Shown here in pieces: positions 35,527 through 47,274 of a stretch of 64,000 bases of DNA. The DNA is from Erinaceus europaeus (lineage: Eukaryota; Chordata; Mammalia; Eulipotyphla; Erinaceidae), in contig NW_026647346.1 in the NCBI RefSeq assembly GCF_950295315.1, positions 62,001-126,000 on the forward strand, written 5' to 3'. The notes below the pieces were generated by a model. It worked only from the letters and a program-made list of their open reading frames with translations. It searched no databases and had not been told where the DNA came from. Position 1 is the stretch's first letter. The number at the start of each line of letters is the position of its first letter. The translations under genes and the position numbers were made by a program.

Positions 35527-36369
35527 AAAGAATATGAGCGTAAAATACCAGCAGAGAGAGCACCCTGTGCATCAGGGTAGTCAGTTGGCAATCCTTAGTG
35601 CTTGCGAGGTGCTAGTATTTCCTGACACCACTCCCTATTCCTCTGCACCAAAAATGCCATTGTGATTACTAAATGATTAGACTTCACATCTTCTTATTTC
35701 TACTCTATGCAATTTAGATCACAGTTAAATGCACTGAAGACTGATGAAGGAAAACTCTACTTACATGTTTAAACTATCAGGCAGAGCTGAGCAATTTTTC
35801 TAAATAAGACCCAAGAAAAGTTATCAGTGAGCTTACAGGAAATTCTAATTCTACTCTATTTTTCTCTATGACTGAATACATGAGCTGCTACATGCTATAA
35901 AGCAAACTGTTGGAAGGAATTGTCTTTTTTATTTTTTAGTTAGTATCTATTTATTTACTGGATGTTGCTGAGGAGTTATTCTGATGCAGTCTCCGCCCCC
36001 AGGTTTTACTACGCCCCGCGAAATCCTAGCAGTGCCCCCTTCAACCAATCCTGGTGGTGTCAACCAGGGGTGACACCACCCAGCCCTGGTATTCTTTTGT
36101 TTTTCCATTAGGGAAGAACTGGAGATTGTATCAGAAATGTCAAGTAAACATCTTCCACATGCCATACTGGTCCAAAATCCTCCGTAAAACTTGGCAAAGC
36201 AGCATCAAGCAAATCATTTAGTCTGAAGTCTAACAACTCTCTGATTATGGAAAACCTGAGTTTACAACATTGTCACAATATGACACAACTCAAGTGTTCC
36301 ATATGTGACTGTAAATGGGGTGAAAACTACAAGCTGTCTAATATATGTCACAAATTGAGCCTAAATGGT

Positions 36370-36648
36370 TTTATTTTATTTTTAGTGTATTCTTTAAATT
36401 TTTTTTGCTGCCATGATTATCAGTGGGGCTCCCTGCCAACACTACGAATCCATGGCTCCTGGCAACCATTTTTCTTATTTGACATGACAGAGAGAAATTG
36501 AAAGAGAAGGGTATATAGAAAGGGAGAGAGAAAGACATCTTCATTGCTCATGAAGCTTCCTCCCTCCAGGTGAGGAGTGGGGGCTTGAACCAGATTCTTA
36601 CACATGGTGATACATGTGCTTAACCCAGTGCTCCTTGGCCTGGCCTCT
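36370..36648 (-). mobile_element. SINE1
   Basis: Reverse unit, tgattatcagtggggctccc to gcttaacccagtgctcc. Confidence 0.7.
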
Positions 36649-36664
36649 ATTTTTTATTTTTTTT

Positions 36665-36830
36665 AAGCAATTTACTTTTTCCAGCCAGGATTATCACTGG
36701 GGCTTGCTGCATGGACTATGAACCCACCAATCCCTGAGGCCATTTTTTTTCTTTTTTTTTTCCTTGTATTTTATAGGACAGAGAGAAGCTGAGAGGAGGT
36801 GGATAGAGAGAGGGAGAGTGCTGGGGAGCC
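36665..36830 (-). mobile_element. SINE1, 5' truncated
   Basis: Has the reverse tail and middle only (ggattatcactggggcttgc). Confidence 0.6.
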
Positions 36831-37254
36831 AGAAGAATGGTTCTGCAAAAAGCCTTTCAACGCTGAGGCTCTTCATTCTATCTCTTTGACTAAAAAATAA
36901 TTCAGAAAACTATGATTTTACCATTTAGCTTTCGTGGATGGAGGCCTACCGACCAGTTTGGAGAAGCAAATACATCAACAGTACACTGGGTATTTTGAAA
37001 GGAGGCGCTGCTGGTCTGCTTCTATATGCTCTGTGCAGCTCCACCTGCAGGTCAGTATCTGAAGAGAGAACATCACATCACCCAGGCAAAGAGTTGCAAG
37101 AAGGTGTCAGGTGCCGGCACTGCTAGTTACAGAGAACCATTAGCTCTACGAGATTTGATTTCAATTTGTTTAAAGCCCCCTCGTGGCTACCTCTACAGAA
37201 TATTATTTAATTTAGTTTTGTTTGCTTGTTTGTTGTTGTTGTTGCTTTGTACAC

Positions 37255-37581
37255 TGCTGTTAAAATTCGGCGGCTCTAGCTGGCCAGGCTAGCTTCACGG
37301 GCGGGTAACAGAGACAACCAGAGACATACGGCTGGGCAGGGAAGCTGTATTTCTTTATTCAGGAACAACGATTCATAAACTAAACGAAACTAATCACCAA
37401 ACAGAACTCTGCTGTCTCTTTCCCCCCGCAGCGGCGCCAAGCACTCTCGAACGAACTCTGGAACTCTGGAACCCTGTTGGGGTCCCTAGGGGCGGGGCCA
37501 AGCGGGCTGCGAAACTAACAGGACTGATTCAATTTTCTTGGCGGGGGAGAGCTAGAACAAACCAATGTAAAGCATACAACA
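37255..37581 (-). mobile_element. Solo LTR, class II (IAP-like) candidate
   Basis: On the minus strand it reads TGTTGTATGCTTTACATTGG to TTTTAACAGCA. AATAAAGAAATACAGCTTCC lies near the end. The flanking hexamers gtacac (37249-37254) and gtacag (37582-37587) are a target duplication with one mismatch. Six bases is the class II length. CpG content is high for this window, suggesting youth. Confidence 0.6.
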
Positions 37582-37614
37582 GTACAGAACACTGATCAGC
37601 CCTGTCTTGCCGTG

Positions 37615-37702
37615 ATATTGGAAATTAAACCTGGGGCCTCATGTGTCTTAGGACTGAAAGTTTGGAGCTTTAATTCTAGTACCATCTACCCAGCCCAACA
37701 CT
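37615..37702 (-). mobile_element. SINE2 fragment
   Basis: attaaacctggggcctcatg and taccatctacccagccc. Confidence 0.5.
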
Positions 37703-37914
37703 CTCTGCTCTTTTGAATTTACCTTCTGAATATTTCTCAAATAAATCCTGATATGGCAGGCATTTACACCGCAGCCTCTGTTTAGATGCTTAAAAGCTCT
37801 AGGTTCAACATTCTGTGACCTGATAACAGCTCTAAACCCATCCACACTGAGGTGTAAAGATACAACTCACCATCCACAGCCACTACTATATGTATCATTT
37901 CATTAAAAAAAAAC

Positions 37915-38268
37915 ACACCTACCATGATGCCAACCTAACTTCCCTGGGCAGACAACCCACCAGTATGTCCTGGAGCCCCACCTCCCCAGAACCCTGCCCC
38001 ACTAGGGAAAGAGAGAGACAGGCTCGGAGTATGGACAGACCTGCCAATGCCCATGTTTAGAAGGGAAACAATTACAGAAGCCAGACCTCCCACCTTCTGC
38101 ACCTCCTAATGGCCCTGGGTCCATACTTCCAGAGGAATAAAGAATAGGAAAGCTTTCAATAGAGGGGGTAGGATGGAGAAATCTGGTGGTGGGAATTGTG
38201 TGTGAAATTGTACCCTTCTTATCCTATGGACTTGTCCTTCATAATTAAATTGATTTAAAAAGAAGAAA
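37915..38268 (+). mobile_element. L1 3' end fragment
   Basis: Contains agaagccagacctcccacct, atggccctgggtccatactt and a terminal tcctatggacttgtccttca tail, parallel to the 32 kb element. Confidence 0.6.
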
Positions 38269-38279
38269 AATACACATCA

Positions 38280-39480
38280 CACTGATACTCACAGCTACAA
38301 CATCGTTCTTATCTTACACATCTTCCAATGGCCTCAGACTCCCTGAATTACAGTCCATTTGAAAACACTGGTTTTCAGTTTTAAGCACTTACTTAAGGAG
38401 AAAGACACCAGCAAAGCACCACTCATCTCTCACAGAAGCAGTGCTGGCACACAAGCCAAGACCTTGCATGTCCAAGTTCAATGTCACACAGGCAAGCCTG
38501 GGGCTCCTCCTGCTAAGCCACTGCCCAGGCACAAGGACAACCCCACCCAAACCCCCTTTCAGCTAGACCCCTTCACACTGCCCTGGGGATGTCAGTTGTT
38601 TCTTCTCACACCCTCCAGTTTCACGTTGTGCTGCCTCTGCATCTGCTGCCTGCAACTCTCAAAGACAGTTCTCGCCCAACTGCCCAAATCCACCTCAGTC
38701 CTCAACCATCCAGCTCAGTGCTCCTGCCGCCAAAAAGGAACCCGCTGCCAGCAGCTTTTGTCCTCAAGGACTAAGCTTTCTGCTTTCCACAACACCTCAG
38801 TGCCCATCTGCCACGTGGCCGGGCGGCTTCCTCCCCCAGCAGACTAAGGCCCTGCCTTCCTGGGGTCTCATCTGGGAAAACACCAGTCCCCGGAGGTTTC
38901 CAGCAGGTTCACTGACCTTGCTGGTCTGTCACAGGCAGGATACTTAGGAGACAGCATTTCAAGCGGTGGGCTCTCCCGGGCAGGAGAAGCCTGTCTGCCT
39001 GTCTGAAGCCTCTTCTCTGGGCTCACATCTCCCAGCACTGCGCTGGCCTGACTATGGATATACTTCTGTCCTGGGCCCTGCCCATGTGGTCACTGTGGGC
39101 TGTGGATGGAGAGAAAGGTTGTCACCAGGTGAGGATGAGCAAGAGCTGGGTGTGTGACCCCCACGAAGGGCAGTGGGTACTCTGCTCTGGGCCCAAGGGG
39201 CAGGTCAGGGGCAGGAGCTGCAGTCCACCATCACCCCCACAGGGAGAAGGGCCCAGCTCCACCCAGCGCCCTGCATTTTATTAAGTGAGATTTTCCTGCA
39301 TAGTAGGAATAATGACATTTTAGTGCAAAGTCTCCAGGATTTTCTCTAAAGGGATTTATTTCTTTATTGTCACCAGGATTACCACCAGGACTTGCTGTCA
39401 GCATGAATGATGAATCAATGGCTGCTAGTGGTCTTAAAAAAAAAGCAATCAAATATTTATTTATTTTCCCGTTGTTGCCC
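38280..39480. other. Unrecognised stretch with a 162-codon open frame (38359-38847, +)
   Basis: The frame starts MKTLVFSFKHLLKEKDTSKA and is Pro, Ser and Cys rich, without a domain I know. Splice signs, a second copy and coding periodicity could not be established. A second short frame at 39054 begins MDILLSWALPMWSLW, signal-like, and meets a gtgagg donor. Both may be chance. Confidence 0.2.
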
Positions 39481-39499
39481 TACTAGTGGTCATTTTAAT

Positions 39500-40088
39500 T
39501 TTAGTTTGGATCTATACAGAGAAAAATTGAAAAAGGTAGGATGAAACCTCAACAAAATGAACACAGTAAAAAAGTGGTCAGGATACACGAGTAGGTGACT
39601 CTCTAAAGAAGAGATACACATGGACCACAGACACAAGGGGAAATGCTCCAGTTCACTCATCATCAGAGACATGCAAATCAAAACCATTTTGAGATTCCAC
39701 CACATACCTGTGAGAACGGACTCCATCAGTCAAACAAGAGAAGATAACTAACTGTTGGAGAGGATGTGGAGAGGGGAAGTTTACTGCACTGCCGGTGGGA
39801 TGCAAAGGGGTAAACCCAGTCTGGAGAACAGGATGGAGATTCCTTAAACAAATAAAAATGGAAATGCCACATGACCCAGCAATTCCACTCCTAGGCATAT
39901 ACTCAAAAGATATAAAAGCACTGACTCAGGGATATGTGAGCCCCCGTGTTCATAGTGGTTTTAATCACAATTGCAAAGACCTGGAAACAACCAAAATGCC
40001 TTTTACAGATGCCTAGATAAAAAAGAGAGTATAATGCAACAGTCAAAAGGGATGACCTTGTATAATTTGGGATAAAGTGGCTGAAACT
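39500..40088 (+). mobile_element. L1 3' end fragment of an older type
   Basis: Contains the conserved ORF2 C-terminal coding stretch (ccagcaattccactcctagg, aaagacctggaaacaaccaa), with stops and frameshifts. Confidence 0.65.
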
Positions 40089-40089
40089 G

Positions 40090-40215
40090 GAGAAAAAAAA
40101 AGAGAGGGGAAGGTGAGGTAGAGAGAGACAGACACCTGCAACATTGCTTCATTACTCACGAAACTTTCTCCCTGCTGGTAGGGAGCAGAGGCTCGAACCC
40201 AGGCCCCTGCACACT
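40090..40215 (-). mobile_element. SINE1 fragment
   Basis: gaggctcgaacccaggcccc is a reverse box B. Confidence 0.55.
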
Positions 40216-40239
40216 TCCTCCCGCATAGTAACGACATTG

Positions 40240-40980
40240 ACATTTTAGTTCAGAGTCTCCAGGGTGCTCTCTGAAGGCACGTGTGTATTTATGTATTTAC
40301 TGAGACTGAACCCCTCCCCACAGGAGGGGTCCTTGCTTGTGGTTCCCTGTGTGCTCAGCCAGGTGCTCCCAAGTGGGGCCCACCCGCGGCATTTCCTGAA
40401 GGTCACAGGCACAGGGCCACCGCGCACAACCTGCTTCCCTGACAGGTGCCCTGCGGTCTCAGCCCTCAGGAAGCCCAGGAGCCTCTAACCTGCCGGAAGC
40501 CAGGAGGCACATGCTGATGTCACAGACCCCAACCCGTAGCACACCTCCCTCATCCTCTGGTGGGAATGGGGCCCTCGCTGTGCCCACCACCTCCTGGTGG
40601 ACTCGGGCTGGTGGGTCCCCGAACTGCGGTCCTTGCACCTCCTGTCAGTGCGGAAGTGCAGGCCCTCGGGGTAACAGGGAATCTCGGGAGAGCTGCAGAT
40701 GAAGGACAGGTTTGAACCATGCGGGGGGGGGGGGGGGGCAGAGTCCTCCGTGGGCGCGTGCTGGGGGCTGAGTCTCCCGGGAAGAAGCCGGAGCAGCAGC
40801 TGCAGGCCGGGCATGTGCGAATGCCTGGGGTCTGTCCTCAGCCAGATGCAGGTGTCCAGCACCTGCTGGGAGCCATCAGGATCTCAGAAGTTGGCAGCAG
40901 GGGCTGAGGTCGGCCTCGCACTCACCGATGGAGAATGTCCAGATTTTAGCCCCTGCACTGCTTCTAGTTTGTGTTTATAA
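40240..40980. other. GC- and CpG-rich island with a run of 16 G
   Basis: CpG dinucleotides are frequent (cacccgcggc, accgcgcacaac, gggcgcgtgc). The G run is at 40723-40738. A minus-strand 125-codon frame (40862-40485) is open but unrecognised. It could be a CpG-island promoter or a young repeat. Confidence 0.4.
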
Positions 40981-41037
40981 TCTGCCTGTGGCGCACTTGT
41001 AAGTGGGCAGCGACACAGGACAGAAAGACTGAAAATA

Positions 41038-41290
41038 TAGGGGCTGGGTGGTAGCGCAGCGGGATAAGCGCACATGGCACAAAGCTCAAGGATCTGGGTT
41101 TGAGCCCCAGGCTCCCCACCTGCAGGCGAGTCGCTTCACAGGTAGTGAAGCAGGTCTGCATGTGTCTTTCTCTCCCCTTCTGTCTTCCTCTCCTCTCTCC
41201 ATTTCCCTCTGTCCTATCCAACAAAGACATCAATAACAACAACAGTGGAACTGAGCCCCAGTGATAACCCTGGAGGCAAAAAAAAAAAAG
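41038..41290 (+). mobile_element. SINE1
   Basis: ggtagcgcagcgggataagc and gggtttgagccccaggct; tail cagtgataaccctggaggca. Confidence 0.8.
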
Positions 41291-42095
41291 TGAAACTGTG
41301 GTGGGAATGTAAATTGGCCCAACCTCTGTGGAGAGCAGTCTGGAGAACTCTCAGAAGGCTAGAAATGGACCTACCCTAGGACCCTGTAATTCCTCTCCTA
41401 GGGATATATCCTAAGGAACCCAACACACCCATCCAAAAAGATCTGTGTACACATGTTCTTGGCAGCACAATTTGTAACAGCCAAAATCTGGAAGCAACCC
41501 AGGTGTCCAACAACAGATGAGTGGCTGAGCAAGTTGTGGTATATATACACAATGGAATATTACTCAGCTATAAAAAATGGTGACTTTACCGTTTTCAGCC
41601 GATCTTGATGGATCTTGAAAAATTCATGGTAAATGAAATAAGTCAGAAACAGAAGGATAAATATGGGATGATCTCACTCTCAGACAGAAGTTGAAAAACA
41701 AGATGAGAAAAGAAAACACAAGTAGAACCTGAACTGGAATTCGCATATTACACCAAAGTAAAGGACTCTGGGCTGGGTGGGTGGGGAGAATACAGATCCA
41801 AGAAGGATGACAGAGGACCTAGTGGGGGAAGTATTGTTATATGGAAAACTGGGAAATGTTATGCATGTATGAACTATTGTATTTACCATCCAATGTAAAA
41901 CATTAATTCCCCAATGAAGAAATTAAAAAAAAATTATCACCCTCAATACAGGTCCACAAAGGATGACAGAGGACCTAGTGGAGTTGTATTGATATGTGGA
42001 AAACTGAGAAATGTTATGCATGTACAAATTATTGTATTTACTGTCAAATGTAAAACATTAATCCCCAATAAGGAAATTAAAATAAATTAAAAAGT
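41291..42095 (+). mobile_element. L1 3' end, followed by a second tail
   Basis: ORF2 end (ggtgggaatgtaaattggcc) and UTR end with attaattccccaatgaagaa. A second tail copy at about 41,940-42,085 (tacaggtccacaaaggatga) follows directly, so two L1 ends are stacked. Confidence 0.65.
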
Positions 42096-42109
42096 GAAAC
42101 TGTACTAAA

Positions 42110-42568
42110 GGGTCAGGAAGTGTAGGTCTGAGGCAGTGCAGGTGTGTAATGCAGGCTGGCCTTCAAGGGGTGAGCAAGGGAGGACAGGTGGAGGTGGTGA
42201 AGGCCGGCTGAATCTTTACTGAGATGGCACTTCTGTAACCCCACTAGCTCCTGCTTCCTAGAGGTCCCCCCCCAGTGGGGTCTCTTATGTGGAGGCTCAA
42301 CTTTCCCAGACACTGCTCTGCAGGAAAGATAACAGTAACTAAGGCAACCAGACCCTGAGCATGGGGTCCAAGTCCCACCCCTTAACCTGCAGCCTCTGCT
42401 TCTGGGATGACGGTTTTTGCTCTCCAGCCTGCACCCCATATAATCCTGCGCCACCCCTCTGTCCTCTGCCAGCCTTATCAGAAAGATCTGAGCTCCTGGT
42501 CCAAGCAGGAATAAAAGGCTCCTTTCCTCCTCCACCCACCTGGGCTTCAGTCGTCTTGATTATTAACA
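42110..42568 (+). mobile_element. Solo LTR candidate, class I type
   Basis: A TATA-like catataatcc (about 42436-42445), AATAAA at about 42511-42516 and a terminal TTATTAACA resemble an LTR promoter, R and U5. The 5' boundary is uncertain and no target duplication was found. Confidence 0.4.
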
Positions 42569-42659
42569 GAGTTCCTCAGCATCCTCTCCCTTGTTCAGTC
42601 CACAGACCTGCAGTGCAGCCCTGCTGTCATGAGGGACTTGGCGCAGGGAGAGGCTGGAC

Positions 42660-42850
42660 CCCAGGATGGGTGGCTGTGATGGCACTGATGGACCAGGGTT
42701 TGAGCCTCCGGTCCTCACCTGCAGGAGGAAGGTTTTACAAGTGGTGAAGCAGGGCTGAAGGTGTCTCTCCATCTCTCTAACTCTCTATTACCCCCTACCT
42801 TCAAGATTTCTGGCTGTCTCTATCCAATAAATAAAGATAACAATAGTAGT
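42660..42850 (+). mobile_element. SINE1 variant
   Basis: accagggtttgagcctccgg, then a CT-rich middle and an AATAA tail. Confidence 0.55.
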
Positions 42851-43028
42851 AATAATTTCTCATTTCAAAAGTGTCATGACTTTGTTTCATTTGTCCTGGT
42901 CTTGCCATATACTGTTCTGCATCAGAAAACATGTTTAATGTATATTTTTGAATGAGTGGATATAAAGTAGGAGGATTTACTCAGTGGTGAAATTTAAGTG
43001 AATGAATACATTTTAAAATTCTGGTGGT

Positions 43029-43083
43029 GTCTACGGCCATCAAACCCAGAACACGGCCGATCTTGTCTGATCTCAGAAGCTAA
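43029..43083 (+). pseudogene. 5S rRNA pseudogene fragment (5' half)
   Basis: gtctacggccat, ccgatcttgtctgatctc and gaagctaa match the first 55 or so bases of mammalian 5S rRNA. It is flanked by aaaattctggtggt (43015-43028) and aaaaatctggtggt (43082-43095). Confidence 0.8.
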
Positions 43084-43092
43084 AAATCTGGT

Positions 43093-43238
43093 GGTCCTGG
43101 AGATGGTGCAGTGGATAAAGCACTTGACTGTGAGGCATGAGGTCCTGAGTTCAGTCCCTGGCAGCACATGTACCAGAGTGATATCTGGTTCTTTCTCTTT
43201 CTCCTCCTATCTTTCTCATTAATTAATAAAAAATTTTT
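43093..43238 (+). mobile_element. SINE2 (short tRNA-derived type)
   Basis: ggtcctggagatggtgcagt carries a box A-like start and gagttcagtccctggc a box B-like site. It is flanked by aaatctgg at 43084-43091 and 43239-43246. Confidence 0.75.
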
Positions 43239-44129
43239 AAATCTGGAAACTGTCTTATACTAAACAGTGAGTATGTTGAAATGTTATAAAATGAGGTAAA
43301 AGCTAGAACAGAGTTAGGAAAGACCCTTCAGGACCAGCAAGATGGCCGAGCCAGACAGTTGCCCGCTTTGCCCTGTACACCACCTTGGCTCAGGCCTGGG
43401 CCTCACCACACTGTAGAAGACGACAGTGCTGAGAGTTTTCCCCTCTCTGTGTCTCTGTGTAGAAGAAACTGGCATAGACAGTCAAGCCCCAGTGATGCTA
43501 AAAAGTACAGGAGAAAAAAAAAATTAAACAGCCTTAAGGTCTTTGATCCATAGGCCCAACAACCTAGTTGGTGGAAGAAATAATTTCCTACACAGACTTC
43601 ATCCTACTATTTCATTGTATTGGTAGCACATCAATATAAAACATTTTATTTAATTGTCATGTGAAGTTTGATTTTATAAAATTTAAAAACATTTTTAATA
43701 TTTATTTATTTATTTATTTTTAACCACAGGGGTTCTCTCTATGGGTCTGGATCTGTGCCAGCGTGATGAATTTATTCCACTCAGTGGCCAGATTCCCTTT
43801 CATTATCTTATCATTATTATTATTTATTATAGAGACAGACAGAAGAAGAGTGAGAGGAGGAGAGAGAGGGACTGAGAGAACCAGCACTGGCCCAAGTCAA
43901 GGGACAGAAGACACCAGAGGTCATGACCTCAGAGGTTACAGGGGCCTTAGATTTTTTTCTCAGCTGCTCACTGGATGCTCTGCTCTGGATGATTCTGGGG
44001 CTGAAACAGGACCAGGAAGCTCAGAGCCTCAGGCTTCTGAGTCATTGGCAGAACAATTCTGCTGACTCCCCAGCCCATTACAGGGACATTTGCAAATGCA
44101 GATTCAGACCACAGTGAGCCTCCAGCTCA

Positions 44130-44650
44130 TATAGAGGTTATGGGGGCATATAGTCAATGGAACACTGCTCTGCTATCAACAAAGATGACAGTGTATCACT
44201 GGGAACAAGATGGTCGGCTCTGGAGGTAATTATGCTGAGTCACTTAAGTAAAGAGCTGAAAGACAACTACCAGATTATTTCACTCATATCTGGGATATGT
44301 TTGACTGAATTAACTTTTAAAGCCTATAGTAACCCCTGGCTCCCCACCTGCAGGAGGACCACTTCACAGTGGTGAAGCAGGTCAGCAGATGTCTGTCTTT
44401 CTCCCTCTCTGTCGTATCCAAAAAAATGAAAAAATGTCTGCCAGGAGCAGAGGATACATAGTGCTGGCATGAGTCCCAGAGATAACCCTGGAGGCAAAGG
44501 AACAAACAAACTATAGTAACTAAATGCTCTCTTGGGCTTTATGACAAAAGTGCTTTTTTGGGGGTTGTCACAGAACTTTGATGGCAGTTGTGGTGATATA
44601 CAGTTACCATGTATGAGCTGAAATTACACCCCTGAAACCTTGTGATTTTG
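44130..44650 (+). mobile_element. L1 3' end fragment split by a SINE
   Basis: Words such as ggaacactgctctgctatca and ctaccagattatttcactca match L1 3' ends. A SINE at 44325-44505 interrupts it. Confidence 0.5.
44325..44505 (+). mobile_element. SINE1, 5' truncated, inside an L1 end
   Basis: Begins at ctggctccccacctgcagg and ends agataaccctggaggcaaa. Confidence 0.65.
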
Positions 44651-44734
44651 TAAAGCTCTATTAAATCCCTGAAGAAGAGAGAGAGAGAATGAGAGAGAGA
44701 GAGAAGAAGAAAGACGAAGGAGAAGACAAAGAAC

Positions 44735-44776
44735 AGGAGAAGAAGGAGGAGGAGGAGGAGGAGGAGGAGGAGGAGA
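44735..44776. repeat. (GGA)n purine tract
   Basis: GGA units within a longer GA-rich run that begins near 44,676. Confidence 0.85.
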
Positions 44777-45334
44777 GAGATGCACAGATTTTTGCTGTGC
44801 TTGGGCAGATGACTTAGCACATAGACATAAAATTCAATCCTGAGGTCCCAGGTCTGGACCCTAGCGCAGCATATGTTGAGTAGATGCCCTGTATTTATCT
44901 CTCCTTAAAATTTTTTATTTTAACTTTATTTATTGCAGTTGATAGAACAGAGAGAAATTGAGGGGCTTGTACCCCAGTCCTTGGGCAGGAAAACATGTGC
45001 TCTCCTCAGGGTGAGCCACCACCCAGTGGCCCTGTGGAGTTTCTCTGTAGTTGGCTGTTAGGAGCTGACCACCCCCTGGGGCTCAATCTTGAAACTGAAG
45101 GCCAAACAATGCTGCCTTCTGCTGGATCCTTTCCCTCTCTCTCATCTGAAGAATTTCCTTTGCAGACAGAACTATTTTATGAAGAAATGTCTGTTTTATT
45201 CTTTGTCCAAAATGTATGAGCCACAGTTATTATTCAAATGATTTTGTTAATCACAAATAAATAAGTAAAAGATCACTTATTAATGTTTCCCTAGGACATT
45301 GGATAAAAAGCTGTCCATCTAATAGATTCATTTT

Positions 45335-45615
45335 GGGGTGGGGAGTGGTACACCCAGTTAAGTGCATGTAGTACTATGTGCAAGAACTCAACACAAGGAC
45401 TGAGGTCTGAACCACCACTACTCACCTACAACAGGACACTTCACAAGTGGCAAAGCAGGTCGGCAGGTGTCTGTCTTTCTCTCATTCTCTATATCCCCTC
45501 CCTTCTTAATTTCTTTCTGTCCTATCCAAAAAAAGGGGGGGAGAGCTGATGGCTGCAGTGAAGTCCTATTGCCTATACTGAGCCCCAGCAGTTATAACCC
45601 TGGACACAAAGAAGA
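45335..45615 (+). mobile_element. SINE1
   Basis: ggggtggggagtggtacacc head and a tail with gagccccagcagttataacc. Confidence 0.65.
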
Positions 45616-45786
45616 GAATTGATCCCAAATGTCCTCAGGAAAGTCAAACTATTGTGCTAGTTAATTTTGGAGACATAAAAAGGATGTGTAAATTTAGATT
45701 CAAATACATTGCTAAAGTATGGAATAGTTTCTAAATTCTTCTAAAACATAAACCATGGAAAGAATCATCTTACAAAATGTTGCTGG

Positions 45787-46003
45787 GGGGCCGGGTGGTG
45801 GTGCACCTGGTTAAGCACACACACACTACAGTGTGCAAGGACTGGGGTACAAGCCCCCGGTCCTCACCTACAGGGGGAAAGCTTCACAAGTGGTGAAGTA
45901 GAGCTGCAGGTGTCTCTCTGTCTCTCTCGCTCTCTATCTCCTCCTCTTCTCTCAATTCCTCTCTGTCTCTATCCAATAACAAATAAAATAAAATGAAATA
46001 GAA
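45787..46003 (+). mobile_element. SINE1 abutting the tandem array
   Basis: ggccgggtggtggtgcacct and ggtacaagcccccggtcc, with an A-rich tail that touches the first T unit. Confidence 0.75.
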
Positions 46004-46004
46004 T

Positions 46005-46683
46005 ATTGCTAAATGCCTCTAGCTGACTGTTAATATCAATTTACATGTACTTTCAATTTCTGATTCTTATTCAACATTATGCACTGTCGTAAGTTTGATC
46101 ATTCACAATTAAAATATGTGACTGGTCTATTAGAAGAATCCAGTTTCTAAGTACTTGAAGAAAACTGAGTGATTTTTGTTCATTTTGTGGAGTTGTACCC
46201 CTCCTACCCTATGGTTTTGTTAATTTATCTTTTCTTAAATAAAAAAAAGAAAATTGCTGAATGCCTCTAGCTGACTGTTAATATCAATCTACATGTACTT
46301 TCAATTTCTGATTCTTATTCAACATTATGCACTGTCATATGTTTGATCATTCACAATTAAAATATGTGACTGGTCTATTAGAAGAATCCAGTTTCTAAGT
46401 ACTTGAAGAAAACTGAGTGATTTTTGTTCATTCTGTGGAGTTCTACCCCTCCTACCCTATGATTTTGTTAATTTATCCTTTCTTAAATAAAAAAAAAGAA
46501 AATTGCTGAATGCCTCTAGCTGACTCTTAATATCAATCTACATGTACTTTCAATTTCTGATTCTTATTCAGAATTATGCACTGTCATAAGTTTGATCATT
46601 CACAATTAAAATATGTGACTGGTCTATTAGAAGAATCCAGTTTCTAAGTACTTGAAGAAAACTGAGTGACCTTTGTTCACTTT
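46005..46683 (+). repeat. Alternating tandem array T-L-T-L-T (182-bp unit and 66-bp L1 tail)
   Basis: T copies are 46005-46186, 46253-46434 and 46502-46683, each from ATTGCT[A/G]AATGCCTC. L copies are 46187-46252 and 46435-46501, and each is an L1 3' terminus (gtggagttgtacccctccta to the A tail). Copies differ at only a few bases, so the array is recent. Confidence 0.9.
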
Positions 46684-47274
46684 GCTGCCATGTGTAGGGG
46701 ATGAGTGCCCTCAGGTGGCTGAATCCCAAAACTGCAGCTAAAGCAAATCTGCTTGAACCTTTTGGAGGTGAAGTTCCATTGAGTCTCTGACAGCCCAGGG
46801 AACTGAATGAAATCACGGCCACCTGACTATGCCTGACCTGTGTGACAGCAGCATGAGGAAATCTAGGATATGTGATCCATTTCCTCCTTAATATTCTAAT
46901 CATTCTTTATGGCATAAGACAAACATCTGTCTCGTTTTTCCTGGATGGAGTAAGCAAAAGCATTGTTCAAACATCGCATCATTAGTAAGAATGTCGTATT
47001 TTCTTTGAGTTTATAAGATACTAAGGAAAGCTAAGAAAGAAATAGAAGTCTGAGAACCCCTCAGCCTGGTCCAGCACTCAGACGATGCAGCAGGACAGTG
47101 AGAACAGGCTTCTCCCCACCTCTCTCCCATACAAGCAGACACAGACACAAACACACCTGTCTGGGGCTCAGCACCCTGATTGATCTGACTAGTGATTCTC
47201 TCATTGATGTTAATCTGTATGTTTCTTGTCTGTGATCAGATGGAGTGCATCTTACCAGAGCTGTTTAAGACAAG

